Positions 34,871 to 45,009 are shown, counted from the stretch's first letter. The stretch is DNA of 57,910 nucleotides from an uncultured Flammeovirgaceae bacterium (GCA_937883755.1 CAKZYA010000064.1:1-57910), one strand, 5' to 3'. The notes: generated by a model from the letters alone, not told the origin. Program-made: numbers and translations.

Positions 34871-35107
34871 GGGTACGGGGGAATACAATATTAGAACCTA
34901 ATCCGACTAATGCCAAGCAACTAAACCAGAAAGGACAATAAGTGTTACGGGTAATGGTGTTATTGTGTTTGGGTGTTGTAGTTCTTAGGTTTTGAAATCA
35001 GCGTTCAGAGTTTCGTAATTTTGAACCTTAATGCTGATACTTTAATATCATAAAACTATAACACTATAACAGGTTGGTTCGTAAGCAACAATGTTAATCG
35101 TACCACC

Positions 35108-35875
35108 ATGCACTATTCACGCCTATTTTTCGCCTGTGTTTCACTTGTTTTTGGAGTTGCTTGCCAATCTGACCCCGATCCTCAGCAAATTATTGCCCAA
35201 GCCATTGAGGCCCACGGCGGCGATAATTATAACAGCACGCATATTTCCTTCTCATTTCGTGACCGTCGCTATGATGCACACTTATCTGAAGGACAATTCA
35301 TTTACGAAAGAAGCTGGAAAGATTCATTGGGTAATGTCCACGATGTGCTCAATAATCAAGGGTTTACCCGGAAAATTAATGGCGAAGTAGTCGATTTGTT
35401 AGCGGAAGACGAGCAACGTTACGCTAATGCATTAAATTCGGTAATATATTTTTCTTTGCTGCCCCAGCCTCTCACCGACCCGGCGGTTAATGCGACTTAT
35501 CTTGGTACAGATACCATCAGATCTGAGCAATACCACAAAATACGAGTGACATTTAACCAAGAAGGTGGTGGTACTGATTTTGATGATATATTCATTTACT
35601 GGTTCCATCAGGATAAGCATACGATGGACTATCTAGCCTATGAGTTTCACGTAAATGGTGGCGGAACCCGTTTCCGAGAAGCCTACAATGTACGTAAGGT
35701 AGGCGGTATCCGCTTCGCCGATTATGTCAATTACACCGATACGCTACATAGTTTCTCACTAGAGCAGTATGATACTCAGTTTACTCAAGCAGAGGTACAA
35801 GAACTATCCCACATTGATCTGGAAAATTTAGAGGTAAAAGCTATTGAGGGGGCGACCTTTGCCGATGCTGAATAG
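35108..35875 (+). CDS. DUF6503-like lipoprotein
   Basis: The 255-residue product has a lipobox (SLVFGVAC, Cys19) and the pattern AIEAHGGDNYNSTHISFSFRDR followed by FIYERSW, resembling the DUF6503 family of Bacteroidota envelope proteins, whose fold is related to LolA/LolB-type half barrels. The function is unknown; proteins of this shape often carry lipids or lipoproteins. The gene is followed after 19 bp by another small ORF on the same strand. Confidence 0.72.
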   Translation: MHYSRLFFACVSLVFGVACQSDPDPQQIIAQAIEAHGGDNYNSTHISFSFRDRRYDAHLSEGQFIYERSWKDSLGNVHDVLNNQGFTRKINGEVVDLLAEDEQRYANALNSVIYFSLLPQPLTDPAVNATYLGTDTIRSEQYHKIRVTFNQEGGGTDFDDIFIYWFHQDKHTMDYLAYEFHVNGGGTRFREAYNVRKVGGIRFADYVNYTDTLHSFSLEQYDTQFTQAEVQELSHIDLENLEVKAIEGATFADAE

Positions 35876-35894
35876 CTGGGTATAAGTTAAAGGA

Positions 35895-36401
35895 ATGAAA
35901 CTGATATTAATATTATCGATTGCCCTATCTACCGACTTGATTTTTCAAGAAGAAGATTTTGACTTAAATAAAATTGAGTTTCAAGGATTAAGTTTCTTCG
36001 TGACAAAAAGCGAAGTGGTAACAAAATTTGGTAATCCTAGGATTAATGAGCCAAATTATGAATGTGGATTTTATTCAAATGATCAACCTAGCGGTCCTTT
36101 TTACCAGTTGGTTTACGAGGATTTCAATTACATAGGAAGTGATCAAGAAAAATTCCTGTTAGAGGAAGTGTTGTTTGATAAAGAGGAACAAATCACTATA
36201 AAATACGACGAACAGAAACTCAATGGACTAACAACAAAAAAAGGTTTTGCTGCGATTTTCGGATCTTATGCAAAAGACCTTATTGACAAATATCCTGAAG
36301 AAAAAGCCTTTATTCTTTTCTCAAATGAAAGTGATGACGGTGCTAGGTTCACTTTTGAATCAGGAAAACTGATAAAATTTGAATATTGGTCACCATGTTG
36401 A
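35895..36401 (+). CDS. Small protein of unknown function
   Basis: The 168-residue product has a hydrophobic N-terminus (MKLILILSIALSTDLIF) that may be a weak signal peptide, and two cysteines (YECGFY near the middle, SPC at the end). Nothing matches a family I know. The gene is clearly more AT-rich and lysine-rich than its neighbours, which may indicate acquired DNA. A GGA-type ribosome site (AAAGGA) lies just before the ATG. It is followed by the palindromic element at 36471-36534. Confidence 0.6.
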   Translation: MKLILILSIALSTDLIFQEEDFDLNKIEFQGLSFFVTKSEVVTKFGNPRINEPNYECGFYSNDQPSGPFYQLVYEDFNYIGSDQEKFLLEEVLFDKEEQITIKYDEQKLNGLTTKKGFAAIFGSYAKDLIDKYPEEKAFILFSNESDDGARFTFESGKLIKFEYWSPC

Positions 36402-36470
36402 GGAAAAGCTTATCTCTAACATGGCTTAGTGGCCATGCTTTAGGTAAAGTCTTTACCGCCCGATACCTAA

Positions 36471-36534
36471 GCTAGTGCGCGTTTGCAACGCGCATTGGTG
36501 TTGACCAACGCGTTACAAACGCGCCTCAGCTAGC
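36471..36534. repeat. 64-bp hairpin element after the small ORF
   Basis: The element folds almost end to end: GCTAG/CTAGC, GCGCGTTTG/CAAACGCGC, AACGCG/CGCGTT and TTGGT/ACCAA pair in order around a GTTG loop, with only small bulges. It lies between two convergent genes and looks like a REP-type or terminator-like repeat. Confidence 0.75.
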
Positions 36535-36560
36535 TTCAGTTTCCCGTCCCCGGTTCTGCA

Positions 36561-39500
36561 CTACCGTAAAATATATAGCTTACCGAAGCCTTTCTTAAAC
36601 GCTCGGTCAGCGGAAGTTTCGCGGTGCTCAATCGATTGCCCATTGCGGCGAACAACCACTCGATACAGATAAACCCCGTTGGCTAATTCGTCACCGTACT
36701 CATCCCGACCGTCCCAGGCATATTGCGTAATATTATTCCCGATTCGGATTGGCCCAATTTCATCTTGAGTAATCTCCCTCACAATTTTTCCGCTTACAGT
36801 CATAATCTGAACTTTTAGCTGATCGGGTACTTCGGCTCCGGTAAGAGTAAAGACAAAGCGGGTGCTAGTAGAGAAGGGGTTAGGGTACGGGTAAAAATGA
36901 GTGATGGTGGAAGCATTAATTACTTCAAAAGTAATTTCGTAGGGATTAGCCCCCGAAGCATTGCCACTGGCATCACTGGCTTGCACTTGCAAGCGATACA
37001 TACCATCTTCTAGTGCTTCGGGTTGGTAAGTAATGGTAAAAGGCGTATCGTCGGTAGCCGGGTTCCAACTTACGTTCGGCTGGTCGAGACTGATTCTTCG
37101 TAACTCATTATTCTCGGTGCGAGCATTTTGCCTCGATACCGAAGCGTTGGCAATGGTTTCCATCTTGCCTAACAGAATATCAATCCCGGTGGTATCCTGT
37201 TTCTGTAGGTAGGGGTTTTCATCGCGCACCTGAATGGTAATAAGCGGACTGGGAGCCACAATATCCCCGTCTAGAATGTACACACCATCAAACGCTACGT
37301 CCACAATTGGATTAGTTTCGTCACCAATCACTTCTAGCCAATTATCTACCCGAAGCGTGTTGTTGGTATAGGTCTGCTCTAGCTGCTGCTGGGGATTTAC
37401 CTCAACTGTAATATCATTAGTACCAATCCGACCACGAGTGTCAACTGCAATAGAGAAGGATACTGTATCTTTTTGAGCGGGCGCCGGCATGTAGAGCGTA
37501 TCCACCTCTGACTGGCGTTGCTCTTGATTAAATACAGTATACACCACCGCCAGCGAGTCGGCAAAATCCTGATCAGACAAGTTATAAAACGACCCCGACA
37601 ACGCCAGCGTTTGCCCTTCTTGTCTTTCAACCACTGCTTCCGAAGCATCTACCGAAATCAGCGTACCCTCTGGTAGTGTTTCATAGTATACAATCCAGCC
37701 CTCCGGTTGAGCGGGAGTCCGCTCCACAAGGTCGGTAGTTTCTAGTACTAAACGTAAATATGGATACTGTTGAGCATCAATATTACTTAAGTCTATGGTC
37801 GGTTGCCCGGTTAGTCCAGTTAACAGAGTCACTACCTCGCCATCATTATTTTCTCCCAATACTGTCAATGTGTAATCATTGCTTAAAATCTGCGTTTGCA
37901 GTTCTTGCCACCGTCGGGCGGGGCCAATACGCTTACCCCGAATACTTCCGCTAAGAAACCGCTCGGTAAGTTGCTCACTGAGCGAAAGTACTTGCCTTCT
38001 CACTGAAGTATCACTGGTAGAATCAGCCCGCACCACGGTTGCTGTACTAGCTTCGGCACTTTTTCGCCCTAACACAATGAGAGGCTCTCCAGCTTGCAGA
38101 TTAGCTAAATCATCAGAAGTAACGCCAATTTCCTCTAAGCTAGCTAGTGTTTCGGGTGGCCAAGTAGTATAATCCAGCGTTCCGAAAGAGAACAATAATA
38201 CCAGATCTCCCGAAGAGACTCCGGCTACGTACTGTTCCAAAATACGACTATCACCAATAATCTGATTATTGTTAAATGTATTAATGACTTGAGGGCGACG
38301 ACCGCAGAGGTTACGGTCAAGCACATCAAACCCACCACTGCTAATCACTGCGTAGGGCAACAAGCCATCTTGGGTGAATGCCACCGCACCAATGCCATTT
38401 TCCCGGCATACAAAGAAGCTTTCCTGCTCAGATGCAGTGACAATGTAAGACAAGCCGTTGATAAACAATTGATTGGAAACTTCAGCACTATCTCCGGCAC
38501 TGATCACCTCAATCGTAATATTACTTTCCTCAAATTCCCACTGACCATTGCGATAGGCCACATTGGTCAATGTATTCTCTTGCCATTGATTAGGATCTAC
38601 TTGCGCCCAGCCGTTACGATCATTAGCTATATACACAAAAGAACTATTATTCCATTCGTCTACTTCACCCGGAAGTGGCTCTGCGTACTTACTTCGCCAA
38701 AAGTAGACGGTACTATCTTCAGTTAAGGGCAAAGTGATAAACCACTGGGCTAGAGCCGTAGTCTCCAGCGTAGTTTGCTGCTTAACTGGACTGTTAAACG
38801 TATTTGAAGTATCTAACTCTACCAAAATAGACCGGGGTGAACCCGAGCGCAATGTGGTTGGCAGGTTACCGGGCTGTATCTGTAAAGTAACGTCTGGCAC
38901 TGAAACTACTCCGTAGTTAGCAGGAGCGATGTTCACCGTGCCACTAATGGGTACGAAGTAATCAATGGCTGCTCGGTTATTAGACTCATTAAGCTCAGCA
39001 ACAGAATCTGAACTATCAATTATTATTTCTAGGCGATTGTTCCCGGCGTTTTGGTTGCCTGCCAGATTAGCTACGGTAAACTGTAATGTATCCTGGTAAA
39101 GTACCGGAGGGTAAAATCTTGGCCCGTAGGTTTCAGTAGCACCATCATTGAATGTTCGCTGGAGCGAGACTGCTAATGAGTCGGTTTGGGTTCGCCCAAA
39201 ATTTCGAATAATATAATTCACCGCAAACGAGTCAGAAGCCGCCGTAATGGGTTCATCTTGTAGTGAGGTAACAAATAGATTATCGGCATTCACCTCATAA
39301 TCGGGCTGGCTACGTCCAAATAAAGGAATAGAAGGGTCGCCCTGAAGCACTAATTGCTGTACTTGTGAAATATGCATTTCCCAGGCCGACTCACCGAGAC
39401 GCTCTATAAATCGTCGTTCTGCTTCTACCTTGGCTGCACCCAGCGATTGGTCTATCCAGGCACTATCGCCGAACGCGACTTCGTAAAATCGGTCAGAATA

Positions 39501-41669
39501 CTGCTTGAGTGTGCTAGAGATTCCAATTGAGCTATGAGCCATCACGTGCAATGCTCCCCGATCAGCTGTGCGAATCCAATCTTCGCCAAAAGTAAGTGTA
39601 GTGCTAAAAACATTGCCTGCATTACAGCCATTCAGCAGAATAGCCGGATATTTTCCTTTATTGCGGTAGCCAAATTCATCATTGGATACAAAACCAATAT
39701 CAATATCGGTAACTGTAGCAGAAGAGTGTCCAAAGAATGTGATGAGCGAAAGTCCTTGGTTCACTTCTTCGGCAATATTGATAAACTCAGAAGCTCCGTT
39801 GGTTCTTTTTTGCTGAGTAGCTACTTGTCCTCCTAAAAAATCCCTTTCGGCTATCGCCAAAAAATTATCTACGTAATTAGCAAAAAGGGTTAGTTCAAAG
39901 GAAGATACTCCTCCACTCAAATGTACCAAGTGCTTGTTCCAGAGCGCTTCTCGCGTACTGCTTTCTTGATAGTCATCCGCTAGGATACGACTTTCGTCTT
40001 CTTTTACCTTATCTAAATAATTAGCCACCTCTTGAGCGGTATTGGCATTGACCCGTCCGGTGGGTATCGCGGCTCCAATACCATCACTGCCCCGCAAGCC
40101 GGTTGTAAACACAATATCTGATCCGGGCATGCCTCCTGGTGGGATGTAATCATTCACCTCAAAGGTAGCTGGATCGCGACGATGATAGTTGAAATTAACG
40201 GTCAACCCTTTTCCAATCAGCAGTAAATACTCCGGGTTTCCTACCGAAAGCATGTAATCAGCAAAGCGACGGACAGACAGTGGCGTAATCTCTCCGTAGC
40301 TGAATAGATTGTAGAGTTGCTCAATATTCACTAATAAAGGTTGATGTCCGGTACCCATCCGATAGTCATAGTACGCCCGGATAGGATCACTGTACGCTCC
40401 CGCCGGTTGTCGTAAGTCAGCATGACCAATCATTAAAAACCGAGCTGACTCTTCCAGGGCAGGCATTGTTACTCGTTGTATGTTGGTCACCGTCCGTACT
40501 TCAGCCAAAAGTAGTTGGCGAGATACGTTAGTATTAGGGATAATAGCCGAGAGCGTACTTCCGGCAGTAGTATAACCAATAATTTCGGCGTCATTCGGCT
40601 CAGTCACCTCCCAGACCTGAGCATTCACTGGTGGGTTTGTTACTTCCAGATACGATTTTCCATTCGTATTTTCAGCTAAATTAATCTTCAGATTCTGACT
40701 TTGAGCATCTGGCTGCTGGGCGTAGGTAAGTTCAGCTAAAGCTAATGAGATATTATCGGCTCTACCGTCTATTCCATTGGGAGTCAGGCGGATTACCATC
40801 TGATCGCTACCTACATCTGACCATTCTAACGTTGTATCAATCCGGTAGCTATCGTAGAAACTGAATTCCGCAGTAGTCAGTGTCCGTAAAGAACCCGAAG
40901 TACTGCCTACCTGGACAGTCACATTATGTACTTGATTGTTGCGCCCCGTAAGCACCAGTTGAAGGCGCGGTTGAGGCCCACTGCTTACAGTATTGCTTAC
41001 CGGAATAGTGTAGTCTGCGGAATTACCTTGCTGGATGCGACTACCGGTCCAGCCCTCACCATAATCAAAAATACTTAATCGGGTGGTAGCCCGAGTGGAT
41101 GAACCTACCGGATACTGCCGCCCTTGTTCATATTCTTCCGACAGGATTAATCGTTCAACTTTAAGATGGTAAGCTTCAGCGGGTAGACCATCCACATTAT
41201 TCTCTGAAAATGCATTGGCTCGCTTACCCACCCCAGCATCTAACCGCCAGGTAAGAAAGTACGCTGTGGTATCGGAATAAAGATTGTAGTAAGGATGAGG
41301 TTGCGCCTCACGATCGCTGTAAAGATCAGCATCCTGCGTGCCGTCATTCCGTTGACCATAAAAGCGGATATAATCATCTTGATTAAAGCGAGCATCCTGT
41401 TGTCCTCTAACTTCAATGGCCTGCTCTGCCCCTCGAAAGAAGAGCTGAATACGGCGGGGATCAACCGAGGCTACCGGAAACCCAGCTTGCTGTAATGTGG
41501 CGTAGTCAACCTGATAAATCCCATCTTCCCCAATCGGAATTTTGTAATACTGCTGGTTATTGACGATCCATTCATTACCAAATTGCTGCGAATAAGTGCT
41601 AGGAGCTAGGAGCAGGGTGCAGGGTGCAAAAGCTGCAATAAACTTTATGAGAAATTGTAGCTTACTCAT
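36561..41669 (-). CDS. PorU-like gingipain-family (C25) sortase of type IX secretion
   Basis: The 1702-residue product has a signal peptide and an N-terminal domain (YYKIPIGEDGIYQVDYATL, as in PorU), a C25 cysteine peptidase region (about residues 410-790) with the catalytic dyad His648 (FFGHSSA) and Cys682 (LLNGCNAGNV), CARDB-like beta domains (about 830-930), and an end domain resembling a FlgD-type Ig fold (GVYLYRVVVRRNGQ). PorU removes the C-terminal signal of cargo and attaches it to the cell surface. This protein is about 550 residues longer than PorU of Porphyromonas gingivalis, as in the PorU2-type proteins described for Cytophagales. Its start overlaps the PorV-like stop by 8 bp. Confidence 0.88.
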   Translation of the reverse strand: MSKLQFLIKFIAAFAPCTLLLAPSTYSQQFGNEWIVNNQQYYKIPIGEDGIYQVDYATLQQAGFPVASVDPRRIQLFFRGAEQAIEVRGQQDARFNQDDYIRFYGQRNDGTQDADLYSDREAQPHPYYNLYSDTTAYFLTWRLDAGVGKRANAFSENNVDGLPAEAYHLKVERLILSEEYEQGRQYPVGSSTRATTRLSIFDYGEGWTGSRIQQGNSADYTIPVSNTVSSGPQPRLQLVLTGRNNQVHNVTVQVGSTSGSLRTLTTAEFSFYDSYRIDTTLEWSDVGSDQMVIRLTPNGIDGRADNISLALAELTYAQQPDAQSQNLKINLAENTNGKSYLEVTNPPVNAQVWEVTEPNDAEIIGYTTAGSTLSAIIPNTNVSRQLLLAEVRTVTNIQRVTMPALEESARFLMIGHADLRQPAGAYSDPIRAYYDYRMGTGHQPLLVNIEQLYNLFSYGEITPLSVRRFADYMLSVGNPEYLLLIGKGLTVNFNYHRRDPATFEVNDYIPPGGMPGSDIVFTTGLRGSDGIGAAIPTGRVNANTAQEVANYLDKVKEDESRILADDYQESSTREALWNKHLVHLSGGVSSFELTLFANYVDNFLAIAERDFLGGQVATQQKRTNGASEFINIAEEVNQGLSLITFFGHSSATVTDIDIGFVSNDEFGYRNKGKYPAILLNGCNAGNVFSTTLTFGEDWIRTADRGALHVMAHSSIGISSTLKQYSDRFYEVAFGDSAWIDQSLGAAKVEAERRFIERLGESAWEMHISQVQQLVLQGDPSIPLFGRSQPDYEVNADNLFVTSLQDEPITAASDSFAVNYIIRNFGRTQTDSLAVSLQRTFNDGATETYGPRFYPPVLYQDTLQFTVANLAGNQNAGNNRLEIIIDSSDSVAELNESNNRAAIDYFVPISGTVNIAPANYGVVSVPDVTLQIQPGNLPTTLRSGSPRSILVELDTSNTFNSPVKQQTTLETTALAQWFITLPLTEDSTVYFWRSKYAEPLPGEVDEWNNSSFVYIANDRNGWAQVDPNQWQENTLTNVAYRNGQWEFEESNITIEVISAGDSAEVSNQLFINGLSYIVTASEQESFFVCRENGIGAVAFTQDGLLPYAVISSGGFDVLDRNLCGRRPQVINTFNNNQIIGDSRILEQYVAGVSSGDLVLLFSFGTLDYTTWPPETLASLEEIGVTSDDLANLQAGEPLIVLGRKSAEASTATVVRADSTSDTSVRRQVLSLSEQLTERFLSGSIRGKRIGPARRWQELQTQILSNDYTLTVLGENNDGEVVTLLTGLTGQPTIDLSNIDAQQYPYLRLVLETTDLVERTPAQPEGWIVYYETLPEGTLISVDASEAVVERQEGQTLALSGSFYNLSDQDFADSLAVVYTVFNQEQRQSEVDTLYMPAPAQKDTVSFSIAVDTRGRIGTNDITVEVNPQQQLEQTYTNNTLRVDNWLEVIGDETNPIVDVAFDGVYILDGDIVAPSPLITIQVRDENPYLQKQDTTGIDILLGKMETIANASVSRQNARTENNELRRISLDQPNVSWNPATDDTPFTITYQPEALEDGMYRLQVQASDASGNASGANPYEITFEVINASTITHFYPYPNPFSTSTRFVFTLTGAEVPDQLKVQIMTVSGKIVREITQDEIGPIRIGNNITQYAWDGRDEYGDELANGVYLYRVVVRRNGQSIEHRETSADRAFKKGFGKLYILR

Positions 41670-42753
41670 TTCCTCTTTCCTTACCGAAACCTAACCTGAG
41701 GGAAAATACGTGAGAGTACAGCGATTCGGACTGATCGCCAATATCAGTGAGGGCGTAATCGATCTGTAACCTTCCCAAAAGCACCCCAACTCCAAAATCA
41801 GGCTGATACGTTTGGTAAGTACTTCCGTCAAAGTCTTTCACTTGCTGTACATTGCCTACACCTGCCCGAAGAAAAACCATTTGTTCATAATCTAACTCTA
41901 AGCCTGCCGATGGATCAATTGAGGTAATATCGGAGCCAACCAGCACGTTACGTTGCCCGTCAAAAGTAAAAGTAGCATCTACCGTAGCCAGCACACCAAG
42001 ACGTTTTTGCCAAAACCGCTGCGACTTTGCTATTCCTAGGGTTGCTCTAGGCAGAGTAAGCTCAATTGAGTTATCCGGTATCTGGTTACCTGTCTGCGTG
42101 TAAATATCAATAACTAATTCAGAATTATGCGACCAAGCATTAAACGTACCCGTAATGTCGTGCAGCATCAGTCCGAATTGCCAGCCGGGCAGTCGGTATT
42201 GTGCTCCAACATCTAACCCAAAGCCCCAGGCATTAGCGAAGTTGCCTACGTTGCGATGAACTACTTTAAAATTTACTCCTAATTGCAAGCGAGGAACAGC
42301 GCGTAACCGCCGGGCGTAAGAAAAAAGAAAAGCGTAATCAGCCGCGGAGAAAAATCGAATTCGGTCATAATTAATACGTCCGTTGGCATCGTACAGGAAG
42401 CGGGTATCTGGAATATCGTCTACTGCAAAACGAATCACCGAAACCCCTAGGCTGCTTAGCGAGTCAATGCGGGTGGCAAACGCGCCGTAATCGAAATTAG
42501 CAATACCAGCAAAGTACTCGGCGTGCATCAACGAGGCTTCGTAAGGATTCTCGAGGCTGGCTAAACCCGCCGGATTCCAATAGCCAGAGGTGACATCCGA
42601 GACCACAGCGGTTTGGGTACCGGCCATCCCCAATCCTCGACCGCCAATACCGATGGCTAAAAACTCGTTGCTGTACTTGGGAGTGCGGATTTGAGCTTGC
42701 AAAGAGCATGCGAGCAAGCAGAGAAGAAAGCTTCCTAATACCTTCGGTTGCAT
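41662..42753 (-). CDS. PorV/PorQ-family outer-membrane protein of type IX secretion
   Basis: The 363-residue product has a signal peptide ending at about CSLQAQ and the opening AIGIGGRGLGMAGTQTAVVSDVTSGYWNPAGLA, which is characteristic of the PorV/PorQ/FadL-like outer-membrane barrel family, with further beta-strands to a C-terminal VFSLRLGFG. PorV is the partner that keeps cargo at the surface for PorU. Its coding end overlaps the PorU-like gene by 8 bp, so both proteins are translated together. Which paralogue (PorV, PorQ, or the Cytophagales PorV2 type) is uncertain; the pairing argues for PorV2. Confidence 0.85.
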   Translation of the reverse strand: MQPKVLGSFLLCLLACSLQAQIRTPKYSNEFLAIGIGGRGLGMAGTQTAVVSDVTSGYWNPAGLASLENPYEASLMHAEYFAGIANFDYGAFATRIDSLSSLGVSVIRFAVDDIPDTRFLYDANGRINYDRIRFFSAADYAFLFSYARRLRAVPRLQLGVNFKVVHRNVGNFANAWGFGLDVGAQYRLPGWQFGLMLHDITGTFNAWSHNSELVIDIYTQTGNQIPDNSIELTLPRATLGIAKSQRFWQKRLGVLATVDATFTFDGQRNVLVGSDITSIDPSAGLELDYEQMVFLRAGVGNVQQVKDFDGSTYQTYQPDFGVGVLLGRLQIDYALTDIGDQSESLYSHVFSLRLGFGKERGNE

Positions 42754-43009
42754 GAAATGGAATTAGCTAATTACTTCCAAACTAACGACTTACATCCGAA
42801 AAACAATCCGATCGTCAGATTGACTTACGTAAGGTTCTTAGTGGCTAATGAGTAACTTTTTTTGGTGAGAATTACTAAAGAGGATTGGGATTGCACTATG
42901 CCAAAAAAGGCTTGTTTTTTCCTAAGCTAAACATTAATGAGTGTCTCCAACTGTACTTTAGGCCTTGATGTGCTTTTTAGGTCGAATTAAGATAAAGCAG
43001 TCTGATATC

Positions 43010-43837
43010 CTACAGTTGCAGATGCTCGGCCCGCACATGATCTTTCAAAAAGACTCGGGCTTTGGTATCAAAGTCTTCGGTCGATTCAGTAGTGTAGTAT
43101 TTTCTGGTTCCGTGCTGGGTGCAACGAGCTTTCATCTCAGGATGCTTAGCCAGATAATTCACTAAGCTGCGAGCTACAATCTCCCCTTGGGAAATTAATT
43201 GAATACGGGGTGATAAGAACCGAGCAATCTGATGCGCCAATAGAGGATAATGGGTACAGGCCAACAAAATAGTATCAATATCTGGAGAATGAGATAGCAG
43301 GCGTTCAATATGCTGCCGGATAAAATACTCGGCACCTATGGTGTTATGCTCATTATTCTCCACCAACGGCACCCACATGGGACAAGCCTCCTGGTAAATC
43401 TTTACTTCAGGGAAGAACTTGCTAATCTCAATAGGGTAGGATTCGGAATTAACCGTACCCTGGGTAGCGAAGATCCCTACGTGACCACTCTTAGAGTAAG
43501 AGCCAATTATTTCAGTAGTAGGGCGAATCACTCCCAGCACCCGGCGTGAACCGTTGAGTTCGGGCAAATCACGCTGCTGAATAGTCCGTAGGGCTTTGGC
43601 GGAAGCGGTATTACAAGCTAGAATCACCAAGTTGCAGCCCCTATCAAACAAGTGCCGTACACACTCCAGCGTATAGTGATACACTACATCGTAGGAGCGA
43701 ATACCGTAGGGGTTACGAGCATTATCGCCCAAATAAATGTAATCGTACTCCGGCAGTTGCTTTACCAACTGCTGAAAAATAGTAAGTCCGCCATAACCGG
43801 AGTCAAATACCCCAATGGGCCCCGATGGATAATTCAT
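43010..43837 (-). CDS. murI: Glutamate racemase
   Basis: The 275-residue cytosolic product makes D-glutamate for peptidoglycan. The two catalytic cysteines are Cys75 (LACNTAS) and Cys194 (LLACTHYPLL), and the N-terminal GVFDSGYGGL and DNARNPYG loops match the family. The length is normal. It stands alone, downstream of a CCCC-rich intergenic repeat and divergent from nothing on the other strand nearby. Confidence 0.96.
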   Translation of the reverse strand: MNYPSGPIGVFDSGYGGLTIFQQLVKQLPEYDYIYLGDNARNPYGIRSYDVVYHYTLECVRHLFDRGCNLVILACNTASAKALRTIQQRDLPELNGSRRVLGVIRPTTEIIGSYSKSGHVGIFATQGTVNSESYPIEISKFFPEVKIYQEACPMWVPLVENNEHNTIGAEYFIRQHIERLLSHSPDIDTILLACTHYPLLAHQIARFLSPRIQLISQGEIVARSLVNYLAKHPEMKARCTQHGTRKYYTTESTEDFDTKARVFLKDHVRAEHLQL

Positions 43838-43911
43838 TCCTAATTATTTAACTCACTTTAAGAGTGAAAGAATAACTGATAACAACCCTGCTAACGGAAA
43901 TACTTGGAAAG

Positions 43912-43940
43912 CCCCCCCTTGGGAAAAGAGGGTTAGGGGT
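43912..43940. repeat. C-run/G-run intergenic repeat upstream of murI
   Basis: A run of seven C, then CTTGGGAAAAGAGGG and TTAGGGG, can form a GC-rich hairpin. Read on the minus strand it gives CCCCTAACCCTCTTTTCCCA, a phrase like widespread intergenic repeats in Bacteroidota and cyanobacteria. It lies in the 233-bp gap between the sugar isomerase-like gene and murI. Confidence 0.4.
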
Positions 43941-44070
43941 CTTTATACCATTCCAATTTTACTTATATAGTTATCATCAACTTCTTTTCTGTACTAATCA
44001 CAGCTATCGTGCCAGCATTTTTAAAAGCAAGAAATGCCGCTATTATCCTGAAAAAGTCACTGAGGTTAAA

Positions 44071-45009
44071 TTACCGATGCTCAGTTGGAGCGTAGCGTTT
44101 TCGCCACTGTTCCATCATGTAAACGTTGATGTCCCACTGGTCGGCGAGGGGCTGTTGAGTGTAGGGAACGATAGCCAGATAGTGAGGTGGGCCAAATTCG
44201 GTGGTCATGGTTAGGGATTTGCCTTGGTCAACATGATTTTTCACTACCTGATCCCACCAGGCCCAATGAGCGTTCACTGCTTCAGCCCACTCGGGAGCGC
44301 GGGGGTCGGTTACCTGCGGGCTTTCAGCGTGACCAATACGAGAATGCACGTGACCGGTACGCTCCAGTGCTAATCGCACAGTTGCTTCCTGGTCTTGAAG
44401 TAGCGATTCGTGCACATTACACCAGTGCGATATGTCCAATGTGAGTTGAAGCTTAGAATCAGCTTGTAAGAATTCTCTGGCAATGTGAGCAGCAAAGAGC
44501 ATCCGACCTCGGTGAGTTTCGTGGTAAACAGGTATTCCGCTAGCTTCCGATACTTGAGTAGTGAAGTCAATCAATTGTCGATTCTGCTCGAAGCTGAAGT
44601 AGTCGCGGCCGGAATGGCAGTTAATAAACGCTGGTTTCTGTTGAGCCGCTAACTCTACCGATGCCTGAAATTGGGATTGATGTTTTTCAAAAAAACTATC
44701 GCCTCCAGCAGCCAAGATCCCGTAGCTTAACTGATATTTTTCCAATGCTGCTAATAAGGCCTCTTGATCTTTCTTAGCGGAAGGAAACCATACTTCTACT
44801 CCATCGTAACCTACTTCCTTCGCTTCAGCACAGAACGTATCAACTGATCCCGGGAAGCCCCAATCCGTAGCAAATATCTTCAATGAAAAGTCAGTAGGAA
44901 TGGTAAAAGTAGGACGGAATTCACTTTCAAGATGAGGGTCATCATTCAGAAAGAATCCACCACTGAGCAGAGTGGAATTGTTAAGAAAAGTTCTTCGGTT
45001 GATGTTCAT
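44071..45009 (-). CDS. Tat-exported sugar phosphate isomerase/epimerase-like protein
   Basis: The 312-residue product begins with a Tat-type twin-arginine signal (NRRTFLNN) and is predicted to be exported. The rest is an AP-endonuclease-2-type TIM barrel, as in the xylose isomerase-like family, with the metal-ligand pattern FINCHSGRDYF, VYHETHRGRM and LTLDISHWCNVHES. Family members isomerise or epimerise keto sugars or inositol derivatives; the substrate of this one is unknown. It is the first of a group of carbohydrate-related genes in the same area, which suggests a catabolic role. Confidence 0.88.
   Translation of the reverse strand: MNINRRTFLNNSTLLSGGFFLNDDPHLESEFRPTFTIPTDFSLKIFATDWGFPGSVDTFCAEAKEVGYDGVEVWFPSAKKDQEALLAALEKYQLSYGILAAGGDSFFEKHQSQFQASVELAAQQKPAFINCHSGRDYFSFEQNRQLIDFTTQVSEASGIPVYHETHRGRMLFAAHIAREFLQADSKLQLTLDISHWCNVHESLLQDQEATVRLALERTGHVHSRIGHAESPQVTDPRAPEWAEAVNAHWAWWDQVVKNHVDQGKSLTMTTEFGPPHYLAIVPYTQQPLADQWDINVYMMEQWRKRYAPTEHR

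Noticed and set aside
36561-36900. Possible type IX C-terminal cargo signal at the end of the PorU-like protein
   Set aside because: The end matches a FlgD-like Ig domain better than a Por secretion signal, and a sortase is not expected to be cargo; a final judgement needs a profile search.
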